Origin: Leptotrichia sp. oral taxon 223
GTDB taxonomy: Bacteria; Fusobacteriota; Fusobacteriia; Fusobacteriales; Leptotrichiaceae
NCBI RefSeq assembly: GCF_013394795.1
Contig: NZ_JABXYU010000001.1
Coordinates: 496,001-560,000, forward strand
Direction: 5' to 3'
Length of the DNA stretch: 64,000 bases
A model generated the notes under the pieces. That model did not search any database, was not told the DNA's origin, and saw only the letters and a list, made by a program, of their open reading frames with translations. A program made the translations under genes and the position numbers. This document shows, piece by piece, positions 19,301-27,688 of the stretch; the first letter of the stretch is position 1, and the number at the start of each line of letters is the position of its first letter.

Positions 19301-19630
19301 TATATACTCAATTTCAATTTTATACACATTTTCACTATCTTTTACATAATTTTCTTTTAAAATTTCAAATCCTTTAGGCGAAACATCTTTAAGTTTTTTA
19401 CCAAAAAGATACACATTTTTATTATCTTTTGCATAATAATCACCAATAAGCCCTTTGTCTTCCCTTAAAGTTTCAAAACTTTCAATATCCACATCTTTTA
19501 CTTTAGACTTAATCTCATAATACGGCATTTGATAATAAATTTCGCCATTTTCTTTCAGATATTCTGCATTTGCAATGCTTCCTGCTAGGATAAATAAAGT
19601 TAATATTTTTACTAAATTTTTTCTTTTCAT
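16346..19630 (-). CDS. Giant secreted DKNYY-repeat protein C (1094 aa)
   Basis: The largest gene in the window. A signal peptide (LVKILTLFILAGSIANA) is followed by about thirty degenerate DKNYY units, marked by recurring YxKDKNNVYY and KDKNGIY strands with GAD or DxxTFE linkers. The rest of the protein contains no other recognisable domain or membrane anchor. Its size suggests growth by tandem unit duplication. It sits between paralogues B and D in the same orientation. AAGGAG lies upstream of the ATG. A secreted structural, adhesive or inhibitor role is possible, but nothing in the sequence fixes it. Confidence 0.85.
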   Translation of the reverse strand: MKRKNLVKILTLFILAGSIANAEYLKENGEIYYQMPYYEIKSKVKDVDIESFETLREDKGLIGDYYAKDNKNVYLFGKKLKDVSPKGFEILKENYVKDSENVYKIEIEYIDPIPIFSNNKINTKKISVDGLDVKTFRALENSKDVTSIDYFVDKNNIYYAYENLEKIQGADKNSFEVLGYYIAKDKNNVYYNGKKMENVDSKSFKNFGDFIGKDKNRVFYITGNEDIKDADASSFEIMGDTRYFRDKNNIFVIKYSNDFPDGQGFIKLPNIDRNSFITLSEEFGKDKNGIYYIGEKINGINPNNIKVIEKIGQDNYILQSGNNYYLTFNSNKDLYDRKNDKIEVKKINNLNIDFDTFKYFGIFNYYKDKNSFYYHSDNNFKKIKSEIDVKSAEKVLELNDFVKDKNNLYYFSNGKINKINLNIDVNSLVFLDNNSFPYSSYIKDRNNVYFVDNENGKVKIVKNADKNTFQIVNGNYGIDRKNVYYNGEKLDFVGIEGLKIFDDNYLKDNKNVYEIYTTDDGKTKIRTIKNLNIDVASFENILKEAFYKDKNSVYYVDMTEDKQELKKLEGADAATFELGIFSKDKNSVFIDKHRLEGVSPKGFEILDKNRFQFIKDYKNIYYLSENENGTTYTPVVLNINGVDISTFELVENSSMGIHAYFKDSRNVYFFTTSNASNIIEIRKVNGADPKTFKYSGYYYYGKDDKNVYLFNKRANGIDAKTFEKVSYNIAKDKNGLYILESINEFEMRTKKLKIDGLDWKSFVNIDEDYYKDKNNVYYESDNNLYKIENADLKTFEILDSSYTGYGNFSKDKDYIYLNNKKLEEIDAKTFEKMRANLIRDKNGIYKVEKDEEKHEFKIVPINAKINFKNLKSLDWGYFKDDKNIYYFDEDKFEKIEGADASSFEKVEYSSFYKDKNYVYYNGKKIVGMDFKDIENIDEEWSITELDGTWIKYKDNVYYKGKKLKGISSDNFSYFDGGLSYDKILVDKNGIYKFLKNEDNEKTIEVTRLDSKGIDLETLERITSPMDSSNYFKDKNGVYFMDGNKFVKINGADKDSFEVTMRGKYGKDKNNVYFEGKKMEGKNPVDFEEEMEIKQ

Positions 19631-19698
19631 GCACTTACTCCTTTTTTTATAATCTTTAATTTTTAGTAAATAAAATACCTTTTTAACTTTTCAACTTT

Positions 19699-20773
19699 TT
19701 ATTCTCTTTCTATTTTTATAAGATTCATATTGTCATCAATTTTATAAAATTCATTATTATATTTTATTTCATTGTCTACAATTTTAAAGTAATTTGGATT
19801 AATATTATTTAACTTTTTCCCTTGATAATAAACATTGTTTTTATCCTTTGCATATAAGTATTCAATAACTTGAAAGGTTTTGTAATCAGCATTTTCTATC
19901 TTTTTTATCTCTGCATTTTCTTCATCCACATAATAGACATTCTTTTCATCTTTTATATATTCATCACTTTTTTCACCATTTTTTTCCTTCAAAAATTTAA
20001 GTGTTTTTATATCAGCCTCATTTTTAAATTTAATAAGCGTTTTTCCTTTTTTTATATCATCAGTTTCATCATAATAATAAAAATTATTTTTATCTTTATA
20101 AACTCTCATGGAAAAACTTTCAAAAGTATCCCTGTCAATTGGGAAATCCATTTTTTTCGCATATATCTTTTCATTCAAATCATTTTCATAAACAAGATAA
20201 AAATCATTCCCACTTTTAATTATGTTATCAGGAACGCTGCTTAACAAAGTCAAAAAATTAAAATTATTCGGACTTACACCCTTCACTTTTTGTCCATAAA
20301 AATACAGATTATTCTTATCTTTCGCATAAAAATAGTCCAAATAAGCAAACGTCTCCAAATCAACTTTTTCATCAATTTTTTTCATATCAAAATAAGCATT
20401 GTTCTTATCTTTAAAATAATAATCTCCAACCGATTTAAGCGTTTTTGTATCCACATCTTTCAATTCCTTTTTTTCATAAGCATCAAAAACAATTTTCTCA
20501 TCCTTCACAAAATGACTTCCAAATATTTTAGCACTTTTAGGATCTATTTTTTCAATCTTTTCCCCTTGATAATAAATATTATTCTTAATCTTTTGCAAAA
20601 TCATTTTCCAATATTTCAAATGATTTTTTATCTATATTTTTTAATATTCTTGTCTTTTCTTCACTCCAGTCCCGATAATAAATTTCTCCATTTTTTTTTA
20701 TGTATTCTGCATTCACAATATTTCCTACCAAAATTGACAACCCAAATATTTTCAACAATTTTTTTATTTTCAT
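19699..20773 (-). pseudogene. DKNYY-repeat protein D, frameshifted
   Basis: The first 62 codons (ATG at 20771-20773) encode a signal peptide and the first DKNYY unit, ending ENDFAKD-stop. The next frame continues exactly where expected (NNIYYQGEKIEK) and runs to 19699. At 20587-20588 the coding strand reads GATTAAG where the family pattern wants GATAAG, so one extra base explains the break. Without it the protein would be about 357 residues. It is the first DKNYY gene downstream of the Hsp70 gene. The change could be true decay, a reversible variation or a sequencing error. Confidence 0.8.
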
Positions 20774-20859
20774 AATTATTTTCTCCTTATAAAAAATACA
20801 CTAATTATTTATAAAAGTATACAAATCTCAATAAACACAATATTTTAAAATTTATTTTT

Positions 20860-22674
20860 CTAATTCCAGAACTCCAGTTCATCTTCCTCTTCCACAGCCT
20901 CATCTTCTTCTTTTTCGTCAATATCTCTCAAAATATCATCAACACTCAAGTCGTTCAGTTCTGGATCTATTTTATCAAGAAAAGCTGAAAATTCTTTTTT
21001 TACTTTTTGAATTCGGATTCTATCGCCAGTTCTTACAATCATCTGATAATTTTCCAAATATTCTGAAATGTAGTTTCTAATTTCTGTATTTACTATTTCG
21101 GCATAAATTCGGTTTGCCCTTTCAATCAGCAATTTATCTTTGTTTTGATTTTCTGACTGAATTTTTATTTCTTCCAATATTTTTATTCTTTCGTTTTTTT
21201 CTTCTTCGGATAAATCGCCGTTTATAATTAATTTATTTCTCTTTTCTCCCGTACTCATTGCAGTTGCTTCTGCTTCTAAAATTCCGTTTATATCGTAAGT
21301 GAATCTTACATTTACGGTTTCATTTCCTGCATTATTTCTTGGCACATTTATTTCAAATTCTCCCAAAAATAGATTATCATTTATATTCAAGCTTTCCCCT
21401 TGATAAATTGCGATTCTTATTATTGTCTGATTGTCTTCTACTGTTGAAAAATACTCCGACTTGCTTGTCGGAACGGTTGTATTTCTTGGAATAATCGGTG
21501 CAAATCTCTGTCCAATTACTTCAATTCCGAGTGTAAATGGACACACATCTGTCAAAATTCTTTCCTTAAATGCTTTGTTTCTCTCTTTCATTCCCACAGT
21601 TACACCAACGCCGTAAGCTACGACAGTATCAGGATTTTGAGCTATTGACACGAGTTTGTTACCTTCAATAAAATCAGTATTGTCAAAATAAGTTTTTTCT
21701 CCACGCATTTTATTAAAATACTTTTCCACAAATTCTTCCACAATTCCCAATTTTACAGCCCCTCCGACTAGCACAACTTTCTCAATTTCTCTTGCATCTG
21801 TATTTCCATCCTGCAAAGCCTTGTCAATTGCAACTTTTATTTTTACAAGCAATGGTTTTACAGCTGCTCTGAAATCTGCCTGCGTAATTTCTGCTTTATA
21901 ATCTTTTCCTTTAATTTCCAGTTCAATTTCCACATCTTTCAAACTTATCAGTTTTTTTGCCCTGTCTGCCTTTGTGTACAATTTTGTTCTTTCATCACGG
22001 CTCAAGTCAGATATTGATAACCCTATATTTTTCAAGAAAATTTCACATATTTTGGTAGTAAAGTCCTCTCCACCAAGCATCGTATCCCCACTTATCGAAA
22101 TTACTTCCATAATATCCTCAAATGTTTCAAGCAAAGTAACATCAAATGTCCCTCCACCCAAGTCAAGCACTATAAATTTCAGATTCTGATCTAAAATATG
22201 GCTTCCAAGCGACAATGCCGCAGCTGTTGGCTCATTTATAAGCCTTTCCACTGTAAGCCCTGCCAGTTCTGCTGCTATTTTGGTATCTTTTCTCTGTTTA
22301 TCATTAAAATATGCAGGTACGCTTATTATTGCCCTGTCTATCTTCTCATTCAGCTGCTTTTCAGCATTTTCCTTTAAATGTTTCAGTACAAATGAAGAAA
22401 GCATTTGTGCATCAAAAGTTCTATTCTTTACTTTAATTTTTGCTTCCGTTCCCATCCTTCTTTTAAAATTGCTCGAAGTTTCTCCAGCGTTCATCATTCT
22501 TCTTTCCTTCGCCAGTTCTCCCACGATTATTTCATCATTTTCATCAATTCCCACAACAGACGGAATTAAAATATTCCCATATTCATTTTTTACAAACTGT
22601 ATTTCCCCATTATCATCAATATATGTTGCCAAACTATTCGTTGTCCCCAAATCAATTCCAATCATTCTTCCCAT
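20860..22674 (-). CDS. Hsp70/DnaK-family chaperone of an accessory cluster
   Basis: The 604-residue protein has a full Hsp70 nucleotide-binding domain: IGIDLGTTNS at residues 5-14, IISVPAYFND, LINEPTAAAL, VLDLGGGTFDV and VVLVGGAVKL. A beta-type substrate-binding domain follows, then a helical, very acidic tail ending in EDELEFWN. It is an ATP-driven chaperone, but the tail and the neighbours differ from the usual grpE-dnaK-dnaJ operon, so it is probably a dedicated second Hsp70. It is co-directional with two J-like membrane proteins upstream and four DKNYY genes downstream. GGAGGAG precedes the ATG. Confidence 0.88.
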   Translation of the reverse strand: MGRMIGIDLGTTNSLATYIDDNGEIQFVKNEYGNILIPSVVGIDENDEIIVGELAKERRMMNAGETSSNFKRRMGTEAKIKVKNRTFDAQMLSSFVLKHLKENAEKQLNEKIDRAIISVPAYFNDKQRKDTKIAAELAGLTVERLINEPTAAALSLGSHILDQNLKFIVLDLGGGTFDVTLLETFEDIMEVISISGDTMLGGEDFTTKICEIFLKNIGLSISDLSRDERTKLYTKADRAKKLISLKDVEIELEIKGKDYKAEITQADFRAAVKPLLVKIKVAIDKALQDGNTDAREIEKVVLVGGAVKLGIVEEFVEKYFNKMRGEKTYFDNTDFIEGNKLVSIAQNPDTVVAYGVGVTVGMKERNKAFKERILTDVCPFTLGIEVIGQRFAPIIPRNTTVPTSKSEYFSTVEDNQTIIRIAIYQGESLNINDNLFLGEFEINVPRNNAGNETVNVRFTYDINGILEAEATAMSTGEKRNKLIINGDLSEEEKNERIKILEEIKIQSENQNKDKLLIERANRIYAEIVNTEIRNYISEYLENYQMIVRTGDRIRIQKVKKEFSAFLDKIDPELNDLSVDDILRDIDEKEEDEAVEEEDELEFWN

Positions 22675-22742
22675 TTTTATTCTCCTCCTCTAACAGTATT
22701 CTTTTTTATAAATCTCAAAACTTAAAATTATTAAATATTTAG

Positions 22743-23993
22743 TCAATATATCTTATCCATTATCTTTTTCGCATAATTTGTCAATCTGTAATATTTTATG
22801 CTATTTACTATCATCAACTTTATAACCAGCCACACTAATATCACTAGAAGCAGCATATCTTTAATTTCATATTTAAAGTAAATAGAAATCAAATAACTTC
22901 CCAGCAATATAATCTGTACATACAGCATACTTGTCATATTCAGATTATTCCCACGTTTTGCTATCATAATGTCGTAGTAAACCCTTGTAACTCCTAGTAC
23001 AATCCAAAAAGTTCTCGCTAGATCAAAACTGGTTATAATATCCTCGTAAGCAATTTCCTTTAAACCCATATTTGTAATTACTGGTAAGCTGAATATCCAA
23101 ATAAAAACTAATGCCAGACTACTAAGGACAAATACTAAGCTGTACAATATCTCATCTTCTTCCTTAATATCGTCCTCACATTTAATTCCCATACGGTAAA
23201 ATATCTTCTGAATTTCCTTGTAACTGTAAACGATTCTTTTTAAAAATAAATTATTTATCAAAACAAAAAAGAAATTATATATTTTTTTATTTATTTTTAT
23301 ATCAAAACATTCATAATTTCCATGATAAATATTCCAAAATACGAAAAATACAAAAAAATTCAATTTTTTTACATGAAAATATTTTTCCACAAAATTTTCC
23401 ACAGCCTTATCCTTATCTTCCTTACTATTATAAAGCCTCCTTATTTCCTCAAACTCAGTTTTACCATCTGTTAAACGTGAAATAATATACTCTTTTTCAA
23501 ATTCGAGAATATTGTCCGAATTTAAAATCAAATTACCCTCATAATCAACATTTTCCAAATTTAAAATATCTCTAATTCTGTTCTTTTCATTATCTGAAAA
23601 TCTATCAAACTTCTTCAAAAAAATTTTTAAATTAATAAATGAAATCTTTTCACCATTCAAAATTCTATAAAATTTCTTTAGCCAAGCCTCAAAGTCTTTT
23701 TCTTTCCATTCATATTCACCACTAAAAACATCAGAAAATTCCTCATCTTCCTCATCCAAAATTTCAAAGTCTGCTTCATAAAAAACTTCATCATAATCAT
23801 ACTCTTCATACTCCTCTTCTTCTGAATACTCCAAAGCAGTTTCATAAGCCTCATTAATTTTCATAAACATCTCAGGAAAATCTTCAGGGTGATATTTTTT
23901 CAGCATCTTGGAATACGCAACTTTTATTTTCTTCTTATCATCTGTCGGCTCTATTTCCAGTATCTTAAACGCTTCACCAAACTCCAAAATCAT
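22743..23993 (-). CDS. Membrane J-like protein with HPE in place of HPD
   Basis: Residues 1-60 have the J-domain pattern (FKILEIEPTDDKKKIKVAYSKMLKKYHPEDFP), but the invariant HPD tripeptide is HPE at 35-37. An acidic linker follows, then a helical region, and the C-terminal part has several hydrophobic membrane segments. It is probably a membrane-anchored partner of the adjacent Hsp70. The start is ATG 23991-23993 after AAGGAG, six bases beyond the stop of the preceding J-like gene, so the two are translationally close. HPD-to-HPE changes normally weaken Hsp70 stimulation, so partnership needs testing. Confidence 0.8.
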   Translation of the reverse strand: MILEFGEAFKILEIEPTDDKKKIKVAYSKMLKKYHPEDFPEMFMKINEAYETALEYSEEEEYEEYDYDEVFYEADFEILDEEDEEFSDVFSGEYEWKEKDFEAWLKKFYRILNGEKISFINLKIFLKKFDRFSDNEKNRIRDILNLENVDYEGNLILNSDNILEFEKEYIISRLTDGKTEFEEIRRLYNSKEDKDKAVENFVEKYFHVKKLNFFVFFVFWNIYHGNYECFDIKINKKIYNFFFVLINNLFLKRIVYSYKEIQKIFYRMGIKCEDDIKEEDEILYSLVFVLSSLALVFIWIFSLPVITNMGLKEIAYEDIITSFDLARTFWIVLGVTRVYYDIMIAKRGNNLNMTSMLYVQIILLGSYLISIYFKYEIKDMLLLVILVWLVIKLMIVNSIKYYRLTNYAKKIMDKIY

Positions 23994-23999
23994 CACTCC

Positions 24000-25703
24000 T
24001 TACTTTTTTAAAATAAATACATCCAAAACTTTTTTTGAAAAATCTCTTAATCGCTTGTATCTTATATTTGTAGTTACTACCATTTTTACAAATAAGATTA
24101 TATTTAAAAATATAAATTGAAATATTAACTGTGAATACAGTAAAGATGATATAATTGGTATTTCACTTTCTATACTGCCAATAACAATAAGATTTACAAC
24201 AAAAATTATACTCATTAAGATTGACAAATAACTTGAATACCCATACTGCATACTCCACTCAAATTCTTTTTCCCTAGCTATATTAACCCAGTCTAAAATT
24301 ATGAAAAAAATAGTTCCCAAAATCCCTATATACCAGTCAACAATAGGATTTAAAAAGAATAAAAATAAAACTATCGCACCAAAAATACTCCATAAATAAG
24401 GCATTATGTGTAAACTTATTCCTACTTTCTTATTATTTTTTTGTTCTCTATCAAAAATTTCTATATATTTATTAACATCAACATATTCATTTCGTATTTT
24501 ATAAGTTATAAATTTAAAAGTTGTGCCTACTTGCTCTATATCTCTGTAAGGGTATAACGCAATATTCTTTCCAAATAATCTAAAAATTTTAATATTAAAA
24601 TAATCCTTAATAAATTTTTCATATCCTTTTTCATTTTCCGAAAAATTTTCACTTATAATATTTTTTACAATTTCATCTAAGCCTGTGTTTTCACTTTTAC
24701 CAGTATCTACCCAATTTTCTCCTAAAATATCATTAGTCATATTAGAATTATTTAGATTATAAATCAAAAGTTCCATTTCAATTCTCGTTATATTTCTCCA
24801 AGCATAACCACGTAATCCATTTTTTTGTAAAATTTCTCTAATCTGATTTTTTTCCGAAACATCAAAATTAAAATGAAAATCACGTAAAATTTCTCGATAT
24901 TCTGTTAATGGACGTTTTTCAGATAAAAGAAGATTTTTAAGCTGTCCTAACCACTCAGATATTGATTTGTTTGTTATTTCATTTTCATCAAAACCTTTTG
25001 AAAAATCTTGTGTTTTTTTAAAAAAACTTTTATCGCTTGAATTATTGCCGGAATTAAAAATTTTATCAAATATATCCTCAATAGAATCCCCTCCATATTC
25101 ATTAAAATTCGATTGCTCAAATCCCAAAGCAATTCCGTAAGCTTCGTTAATTCTACTAAATATTTTATCATAATTTTCAGGATTGTTACGATGATACCTC
25201 TTTAATAGCTCTTTATATTTCTTTTTTATTTTTTCTTTATCAGTTGTAGGTTCCATTTCTAGTATTTTAAACGCTTCTGTAAATCTATCCTCTGTTCGCA
25301 TAGAATTTTTTAAGTATTCAAAAATATTAAGTTTTTCATATTTATTTTTATTATCTTTTTTTTCAAAAAACTTTTCCTTTGACTGTCTTTCTTCAGATTT
25401 TTCAGTAAATTTATATTCTTTTTTCTCAAATTTTTTTGAATCAAAAATATCCGAAAAATCACTCTCTTTCATTTTTTCCGTTTTTCTAAAATTTTGAGTA
25501 TTTTCATACAAATTTTCAGAGAAATTATTTTCTGTATATCCCAAAGCTTTTTCGTAAGCCCCATTAATCCTCATAAACATTTCAGGAAAATCCTCAGGAT
25601 GATATTTTTTCAACATCTTGGAATAAGCAACTTTTATTTTCTTTTTATCACTCGTCGGCTCTATTTCCAGTATTTTAAATGCTTCTGCAAAATTCAAAAT
25701 CAT
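24000..25703 (-). CDS. Membrane protein with two J-like domains (HPE and HRN)
   Basis: This 567-residue protein opens with a J-like domain almost identical to that of its neighbour (HPE at 35-37). A charged Lys/Glu/Phe-rich linker follows, then a second J-like unit at about 141-200 in which the HPD position reads HRN (171-173). A helical region and three or four C-terminal membrane segments complete it. The shared N-terminus shows the two genes are paralogues. AGGAGG precedes the ATG. The expected role is anchoring or recruiting the nearby Hsp70 at the membrane, but both motifs are non-canonical, so J activity is unproven. Confidence 0.8.
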   Translation of the reverse strand: MILNFAEAFKILEIEPTSDKKKIKVAYSKMLKKYHPEDFPEMFMRINGAYEKALGYTENNFSENLYENTQNFRKTEKMKESDFSDIFDSKKFEKKEYKFTEKSEERQSKEKFFEKKDNKNKYEKLNIFEYLKNSMRTEDRFTEAFKILEMEPTTDKEKIKKKYKELLKRYHRNNPENYDKIFSRINEAYGIALGFEQSNFNEYGGDSIEDIFDKIFNSGNNSSDKSFFKKTQDFSKGFDENEITNKSISEWLGQLKNLLLSEKRPLTEYREILRDFHFNFDVSEKNQIREILQKNGLRGYAWRNITRIEMELLIYNLNNSNMTNDILGENWVDTGKSENTGLDEIVKNIISENFSENEKGYEKFIKDYFNIKIFRLFGKNIALYPYRDIEQVGTTFKFITYKIRNEYVDVNKYIEIFDREQKNNKKVGISLHIMPYLWSIFGAIVLFLFFLNPIVDWYIGILGTIFFIILDWVNIAREKEFEWSMQYGYSSYLSILMSIIFVVNLIVIGSIESEIPIISSLLYSQLIFQFIFLNIILFVKMVVTTNIRYKRLRDFSKKVLDVFILKK

Positions 25704-25709
25704 TACCTC

Positions 25710-26378
25710 CTAAATTTCCTTAGTTTTCAAATAAAATGGCATCAGCAATTTAAAGCCCTTTAAAAATTCCTTTGTCAAATCTTCAAGATTTTCAAATTTT
25801 TCAATTTCTTCCACATCAAATTTAACAAGCACTTTTCTGATGTTTCCTTCTTTCATATCTTCAATTAACTTTTTCCTATTTTTCTCACTTCCTTCAATTC
25901 TATCCAGCATACAGTTTTCCTTACTTTTTGAAAATTGCACGAAATAATAAAGTGGCTTTTTAATAGGTAATTCCAAAACCTTATTTTGTCTTTCAAGGGT
26001 ATTTTCCCCAATTTTACGTTCAACAAAACTCACTTCCATCGAAATTCCAACTTTTTTAGTTTTCACATTTTTAAATACTCGAAGTGCAATCCCCGACTCA
26101 TTTTCAGTATCCCCTTCCTGTTTAAAAAATACCCAAAGATAAGGACGGGCAATTTGTGCCTGATTCATCCAGCTACTAACTTTCTGCAAATGAAATCCCT
26201 CCAAATTTTTCTCCACAGACTTGGCAATTTCTGTAAAAATTTTTCTTGCCGCTTGTCCATTTTTCCTAAAAAGCTCCATATCTTCCTTCAAATCTCCTGC
26301 TTTTTCAGGTTTCACATATTTTCTTTCAGTATAGTCTGTATATTCAATTAATGGCTTATAATTAAATTTTTTATTCAT
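25710..26378 (-). CDS. Conserved-looking hypothetical protein upstream of the J/Hsp70 genes
   Basis: About 222 residues, soluble, rich in Lys and Glu, with no signal peptide or membrane segment. The stretch QIARPYLWVFFKQEGDTENES followed by alternating strands suggests a mixed alpha/beta fold. The chosen start is ATG 26376-26378, eight bases after AAGGA. It ends only six bases before the two-J-domain gene, so it is the first gene of that transcription unit. I do not recognise the family with confidence. Its tight linkage suggests a client, adaptor or regulator of the chaperone cluster. Confidence 0.65.
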   Translation of the reverse strand: MNKKFNYKPLIEYTDYTERKYVKPEKAGDLKEDMELFRKNGQAARKIFTEIAKSVEKNLEGFHLQKVSSWMNQAQIARPYLWVFFKQEGDTENESGIALRVFKNVKTKKVGISMEVSFVERKIGENTLERQNKVLELPIKKPLYYFVQFSKSKENCMLDRIEGSEKNRKKLIEDMKEGNIRKVLVKFDVEEIEKFENLEDLTKEFLKGFKLLMPFYLKTKEI

Positions 26379-26496
26379 ATTTATCATCCTTTTCGTTTAA
26401 TTTTTATTTTTAAAATTATAACATATTTTATTAAAATAAAAAACTATACACTTTCTCTAATAAAAACAGAAAAAATATATAGCTTTTATTTTTGTT

Positions 26497-27645
26497 TTAA
26501 TTACTATTAAATCCACTTTCCTGTGATATATGCTCAAATCTGCCATTTACTTTTTCAACTGCACCTATAATTTCTATCAAAACGTCAGTTTTATTTTTAA
26601 ACAGTTCCCCTACTCCACCAAATTTATTTACAATCGGAAATTCTTGCAATTTTTCTTTATCAATGCTTCCAGTTTGAACAATATAGTCTACAATATGTTT
26701 AACAAAATTTATTTGATTTGAGTTTAAGTTTTCATTACTTAAAAATTCAGAAAATTCTTTTTCAACAGCCTCTGCCACTCTTATAATTGCTTCCTTTTGA
26801 TAAGCTCTATTTGTGATGGAATCTTTTATCATTATATTTTTTAATCTAGTTTTATTTCTTCTCTTGAATACCAATTTTTCTAAATCTTTTTTACTATATA
26901 TGCTTGAAACTTTTCTTTCAGCATAATCAGCTTTCCCTTTCCCACTTGGAGTTGGAATACCTGTAATCTCAACTTCTGGTATACAATTTTTACCTATAAT
27001 CCATCCTTCATTTTCTATAACCAGATCAATGTATCTTTCTCTTGTTTGAGCTTCAAAGATTTCATCTATTTTGTATTCTTTTTCGTTTACTTTACGTTTT
27101 TCCTCGTTTTCTTTTCTCAATGTCTGATTTTCATTAGATAATTCTTCGAGCTTTTTATTAATTTCAGCAAGTTGCTTGGATAATTCATCTTTTTCAGATT
27201 GAACTTTAACTATTTTATCATTTTCTCCAAGTATAGATTCATCAAATTCTACATCTGAATAATCTTCTGAATATGAATAATCAATCCATGTAGTAAATGA
27301 AAATAAATTTCTAAGATTCAAAATCGCCTCTTCTCTTTTTACAATTCTTTCAGAATGAACAGCTTTATTTCCCAATTGTTGTATGTAAGAAAGTAATCCA
27401 CTCATATTATAAGGAATTATATCTCTAAATTTTTTCCCTCTTATCAATGATGCTAAATTTATCTGCGGCGGCATTCTTAATTCACCGTCATTTGCATAAA
27501 CCCACTTTACAGCAAGTTCCAATGCTTTCCTTGTAAAAGTTACTGTTGCTGAATAAGAAACATTCATAAGTTTTTCTGCTTCTATACAGGCATCAGTGAA
27601 TACTCTATATCTGTTATCTTTTTTTTAAAATTCAAAGTTAGACAT
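26497..27645 (-). pseudogene. hsdR: hsdR remnant lacking nuclease and helicase modules
   Basis: This is the type I restriction subunit R in ruins. The original start is ATG 27643-27645 (AGGAGTGG before it), but codon 7 is TAA at 27625-27627, after which the same frame continues with KKDNRYRVF. The N-terminal HEPN/DUF4145-like part and coiled coil remain. GIPTPSGKGKADY then jumps to SKKDLEKL, removing the part that should hold the nuclease residues. NRAYQKEAIIRVAEA jumps to a typical HsdR C-terminus, removing the whole helicase motor. About 380 codons remain of the roughly 1000 usual. It cannot cut DNA. Confidence 0.85.
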
Positions 27646-27688
27646 TTTTCCACTCCTATGTTCATTATTCTAAAATAACATTTTTTAT

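Noticed and set aside
6327-20773. CRISPR-like regular repetition
   Set aside because: The repetition is protein-coding (DKNYY units), the spacing is uneven at DNA level and there are no identical short repeats with unique spacers.
20860-22674. This Hsp70 as the main housekeeping DnaK
   Set aside because: No grpE or canonical dnaJ nearby, the neighbours are J-like proteins with altered HPD and the tail is unusual; it is better read as an accessory Hsp70.
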